Source: Chloroflexota bacterium
Lineage (GTDB): Bacteria > Chloroflexota > Limnocylindria > Limnocylindrales > CSP1-4
DNA length: 7,239 nt
Direction: 5' to 3'
Assembly: GCA_013696275.1 (NCBI GenBank)
Contig: JACCYW010000113.1
Location: 1 to 7,239, forward strand
Below are positions 5,892 to 7,239 of this stretch, piece by piece. The notes under the pieces are model-generated. The model had not been told where the DNA came from. It ran no database searches and saw only the letters and a program-made list of their open reading frames with translations. The position numbers and the translations under genes were made by a program. Within the stretch, counting starts at the first letter, position 1, and every line of letters begins with the position of its first letter.

Positions 5892-6709
5892 ACGATGGGT
5901 GGGCGCCAGCGGAAGGCTTCCGCCGCGAGGTCAGCCAATCGCTCTCGCGCCCGGGACTCCAGGGCTTCGGCCATCGCGTCGTCGAGCTGGTCGAGAAGGC
6001 CGATCTCGTCATAACCGACCTTGTAGGCAAGATAGTCGTCACGGTCCCAGAGGTGGTCCAGCCGCTCGCGTTCCGTTCGAACGCCACGGAAACCGGCGCG
6101 GCGTAGCTCATCGGCTGCCGAACGAAGGGAGCGAACGTCTCCAGCACGGATCTCTTCTTCGTACTCGGCCTCCTCGATGGCCAGGTCGTAGACGGCTTCA
6201 TCGAACTCCATGGCCGGCGTGAATCCATCGCGCCCAGCCATCCAGGTCACGTAGGCCAGCTGCCCGCCGGGTCGAGTCACCCGATGGAGTTCGCGCAGCA
6301 CCTGTTCGCGATCGGCCACCAGCTGGAGCACGAAGCTCGAGATGACCAGGTCGACCGAGGCGGTCGACACCGGCAGGGAGTCAGCCTCAGCGAGGACCCA
6401 ATCGATGGCGCTGGCCTGCGCGGCGGGCAGCGATCCGCCAGCCCGGCGACAAGCAACGTCGAGCATGCCGGCTGAGGCGTCAACGGCCGTGACCGCGATC
6501 ATCGGCCATCGTTGGGCGGCCTCGATGGCCAGCGCTCCCGTACCGGTCCCGAGGTCGAGCACGCGCAGCGAGCGCGCGGGCTGACGAAGACCGGCTACTC
6601 GGGGCTCGCAACGGTCCAGCAAGCGGCTGGCCGCCGGCGCCAGGACGGGCGCCCACCAGCGTTCATAGAGCGTAGCGTTCTGGTCGTATCGCTCGGTGAT
6701 CGCCGTCAT
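5834..6709 (-). CDS. Class I SAM-dependent methyltransferase (Methyltransf_11/UbiE-like)
   Basis: 291-residue soluble methyltransferase with a Rossmann-type SAM fold. Seen: motif I VLDLGTGTGALA (50-61), the glycine-rich SAM loop; acidic strand VTAVDAS (73-79), binding the SAM ribose; AEADSLPV (107-114); DLVISSFVLQLV (120-131), motif IV; LHRVTRPGGQLAYVTW (141-156), the post-motif. Residues about 170-265 form a Glu/Arg-rich helical region, presumably the substrate cap. Substrate is unknown; such proteins methylate small molecules, lipids or quinones. It should not be confused with DNA methyltransferases: no NPPY-type motif is present. Start ATG 6709 is the only start before an in-frame stop (TGA, 6718-6716); no strong RBS precedes it. 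Convergent with the alkyltransferase gene, overlapping it by 58 bp, so the C-terminal ~18 residues (ending GRHARQAR) are encoded antisense to the Ada zinc domain. Probably monocistronic. Confidence 0.9.
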   Translation of the reverse strand: MTAITERYDQNATLYERWWAPVLAPAASRLLDRCEPRVAGLRQPARSLRVLDLGTGTGALAIEAAQRWPMIAVTAVDASAGMLDVACRRAGGSLPAAQASAIDWVLAEADSLPVSTASVDLVISSFVLQLVADREQVLRELHRVTRPGGQLAYVTWMAGRDGFTPAMEFDEAVYDLAIEEAEYEEEIRAGDVRSLRSAADELRRAGFRGVRTERERLDHLWDRDDYLAYKVGYDEIGLLDQLDDAMAEALESRARERLADLAAEAFRWRPPIVYATATRDSGAGRHARQAR

Positions 6710-6717
6710 CCGCTCTC

Positions 6718-6723
6718 ATCGTA
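6718..6723 (-). promoter_or_regulatory. Candidate -10 element for a leaderless methyltransferase transcript
   Basis: On the minus strand TACGAT (4 of 6 to TATAAT, fitting TANNNT) ends 8 bases before the ATG at 6709. A start of transcription 6-8 bases downstream would fall at or within two bases of the ATG, giving a leaderless or nearly leaderless mRNA. This fits the lack of a strong RBS. No clear -35 element is seen. Confidence 0.25.
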
Positions 6724-6991
6724 AGGCGACTGAGCGGATGTGCCGTGGCGTCTGGGCCGGCTGGCGGCTTACGAAGTGGTGTGCCCGAGAAGGTCATTGG
6801 ACGTCCCCAGCGAGACTGCGCGCCCGACCTCTACTTCTTGGTCGTGGCCTGGGTCTCAGCTACGTGGCGTCGCGGAGCGCGGCTCGAAGTACGGCTGCGG
6901 TGCATCAGTGTCTTTCAAGAGGTCATCGGGTACGGCGACGTACTCCCTGGCGGGCGGCCAACTCGGATCAGCCCGGAAGCCTGGCGACCGT

Positions 6992-7004
6992 GCCCTTCAA
7001 GGGC
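6992..7004. repeat. Short palindrome
   Basis: GCCCTT and AAGGGC flank a single C, giving a 6/1/6 perfect palindrome. It could be a dimeric regulator site, but 6-bp arms occur easily by chance in GC-rich DNA and no promoter was recognised beside it. Confidence 0.25.
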
Positions 7005-7062
7005 GGTGCGATGCCGGAGGTCCGGTCACGGAGGGGGCACCACGAGCGGGACCGTTGGCGCT

Positions 7063-7104
7063 GCGCGAGTAGGGTCCGTGGAGCGGCGCGAGTAGGGACC
7101 GTGG
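7063..7104. repeat. Tandem 19-bp near-repeat, period 23 bp
   Basis: GCGCGAGTAGGGTCCGTGG at 7063-7081 recurs at 7086-7104 with a single change (T to A at the thirteenth base). A related partial unit lies just upstream: GGGACCGTTGGCGCTGCG at 7048-7065 matches 7095-7111 apart from one extra T. Together these make a cluster of about three degenerate units over 7040-7112. Origin may be slippage; function unknown. Confidence 0.6.
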
Positions 7105-7140
7105 CGCTGCGGCGCCCATCCGGCACAAGATCGCCGCTCG

Positions 7141-7158
7141 CAGCGGAGACGTCCGCTG
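7141..7158. repeat. Inverted repeat (hairpin), 7-bp arms
   Basis: CAGCGGA (7141-7147) and TCCGCTG (7152-7158) are perfect complements with a 4-base GACG loop. It lies two bases before a second perfect hairpin. Confidence 0.5.
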
Positions 7159-7160
7159 GT

Positions 7161-7184
7161 CCCTGTCAGAGGGGCATGACAGGG
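7161..7184. repeat. Inverted repeat (hairpin), 8-bp arms
   Basis: CCCTGTCA (7161-7168) and TGACAGGG (7177-7184) are perfect complements around an 8-base loop; a GG/CC pair outside one bulged T would lengthen the stem. No T-run follows on either strand. With its neighbour at 7141-7158 it may be a tail-less terminator, an operator, or part of a structured RNA. Confidence 0.55.
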
Positions 7185-7239
7185 CCATGGAGCGGCGCTG
7201 GCGACCACGTTTCGTGCCGGGTGCTCAGCTGAGGGCTCT

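Larger units (their letters stand above)
6710..7239. other. Region without a convincing gene
   Basis: Open frames exist on both strands (for example plus 6745-7095), but their translations are rich in Arg, Gly and Ser, show no recognisable domain or motif and have no good ribosome-binding site. This is what high-GC non-coding DNA typically gives. The region does contain a short palindrome (6992-7004), tandem near-repeats (7040-7112) and two adjacent hairpins (7141-7184). It may be a decayed gene or a regulatory region for a gene beyond the right edge. Confidence 0.55.

Noticed and set aside
6745..7095. Plus-strand open frame of 116 codons in the right-hand gap, plus a longer overlapping one to 7232
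   Set aside because: Translations are Arg/Gly/Ser-rich with no family resemblance, the starts are weak and no RBS precedes them; overlapping open frames on both strands are expected at this GC content.
1..7239. Insertion sequences, CRISPR arrays, prophage genes, rRNA or tRNA genes
   Set aside because: No transposase, regularly spaced repeat-spacer pattern, phage structural gene or RNA gene signature was seen on either strand.

Overview
High-GC bacterial DNA (about two thirds G+C by eye; most third codon positions are G or C). A large LuxR-type ATPase, an ECF sigma factor, an Ogt/Ada-type repair protein and a secreted protein with a C-terminal anchor suggest Chloroflexota (possibly the Limnocylindria group) or, less likely, Actinomycetota. 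This placement is inference; no RNA gene or marker confirms it.

Layout. 1-2315 (minus): most of a large STAND-type, LuxR-family ATPase regulator whose C-terminus lies outside the window. 2316-2542: divergent intergenic region with a strong 9-bp hairpin, a plausible sigma70-type promoter and short repeats. 2543-3025 (plus): small secreted, membrane-anchored protein with an Ig-like ectodomain. 3026-3351: no convincing gene, although the racemase frame stays open through most of it. 3352-4404 (plus): proline racemase/hydroxyproline epimerase-family enzyme with both catalytic cysteines. 4456-5094 and 5109-5891 (plus): a tight pair, an ECF sigma factor followed 14 bases later by an O6-alkylguanine-DNA alkyltransferase with an Ada-type zinc/methyl-acceptor domain at its C-terminus. 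5834-6709 (minus): SAM-dependent methyltransferase whose 3' end overlaps the repair gene by 58 bp. 6710-7239: no convincing gene, but tandem near-repeats and two adjacent perfect hairpins.

The most interesting unit is the sigma/alkyltransferase pair. In ECF operons the gene directly downstream of the sigma gene often encodes its anti-sigma factor. Here that place is held by a protein that accepts methyl groups from alkylated DNA, with two acceptor cysteines (PCHRV and Ada-type FCxPxC) but no AraC-type DNA-binding domain. Inference: the sigma factor may supply the transcriptional output that the AraC domain supplies in classical Ada, forming an alkylation-responsive sigma/sensor module. The other genes have no obvious shared pathway with it; the racemase is upstream on the same strand with a 51-base gap and could be co-transcribed.
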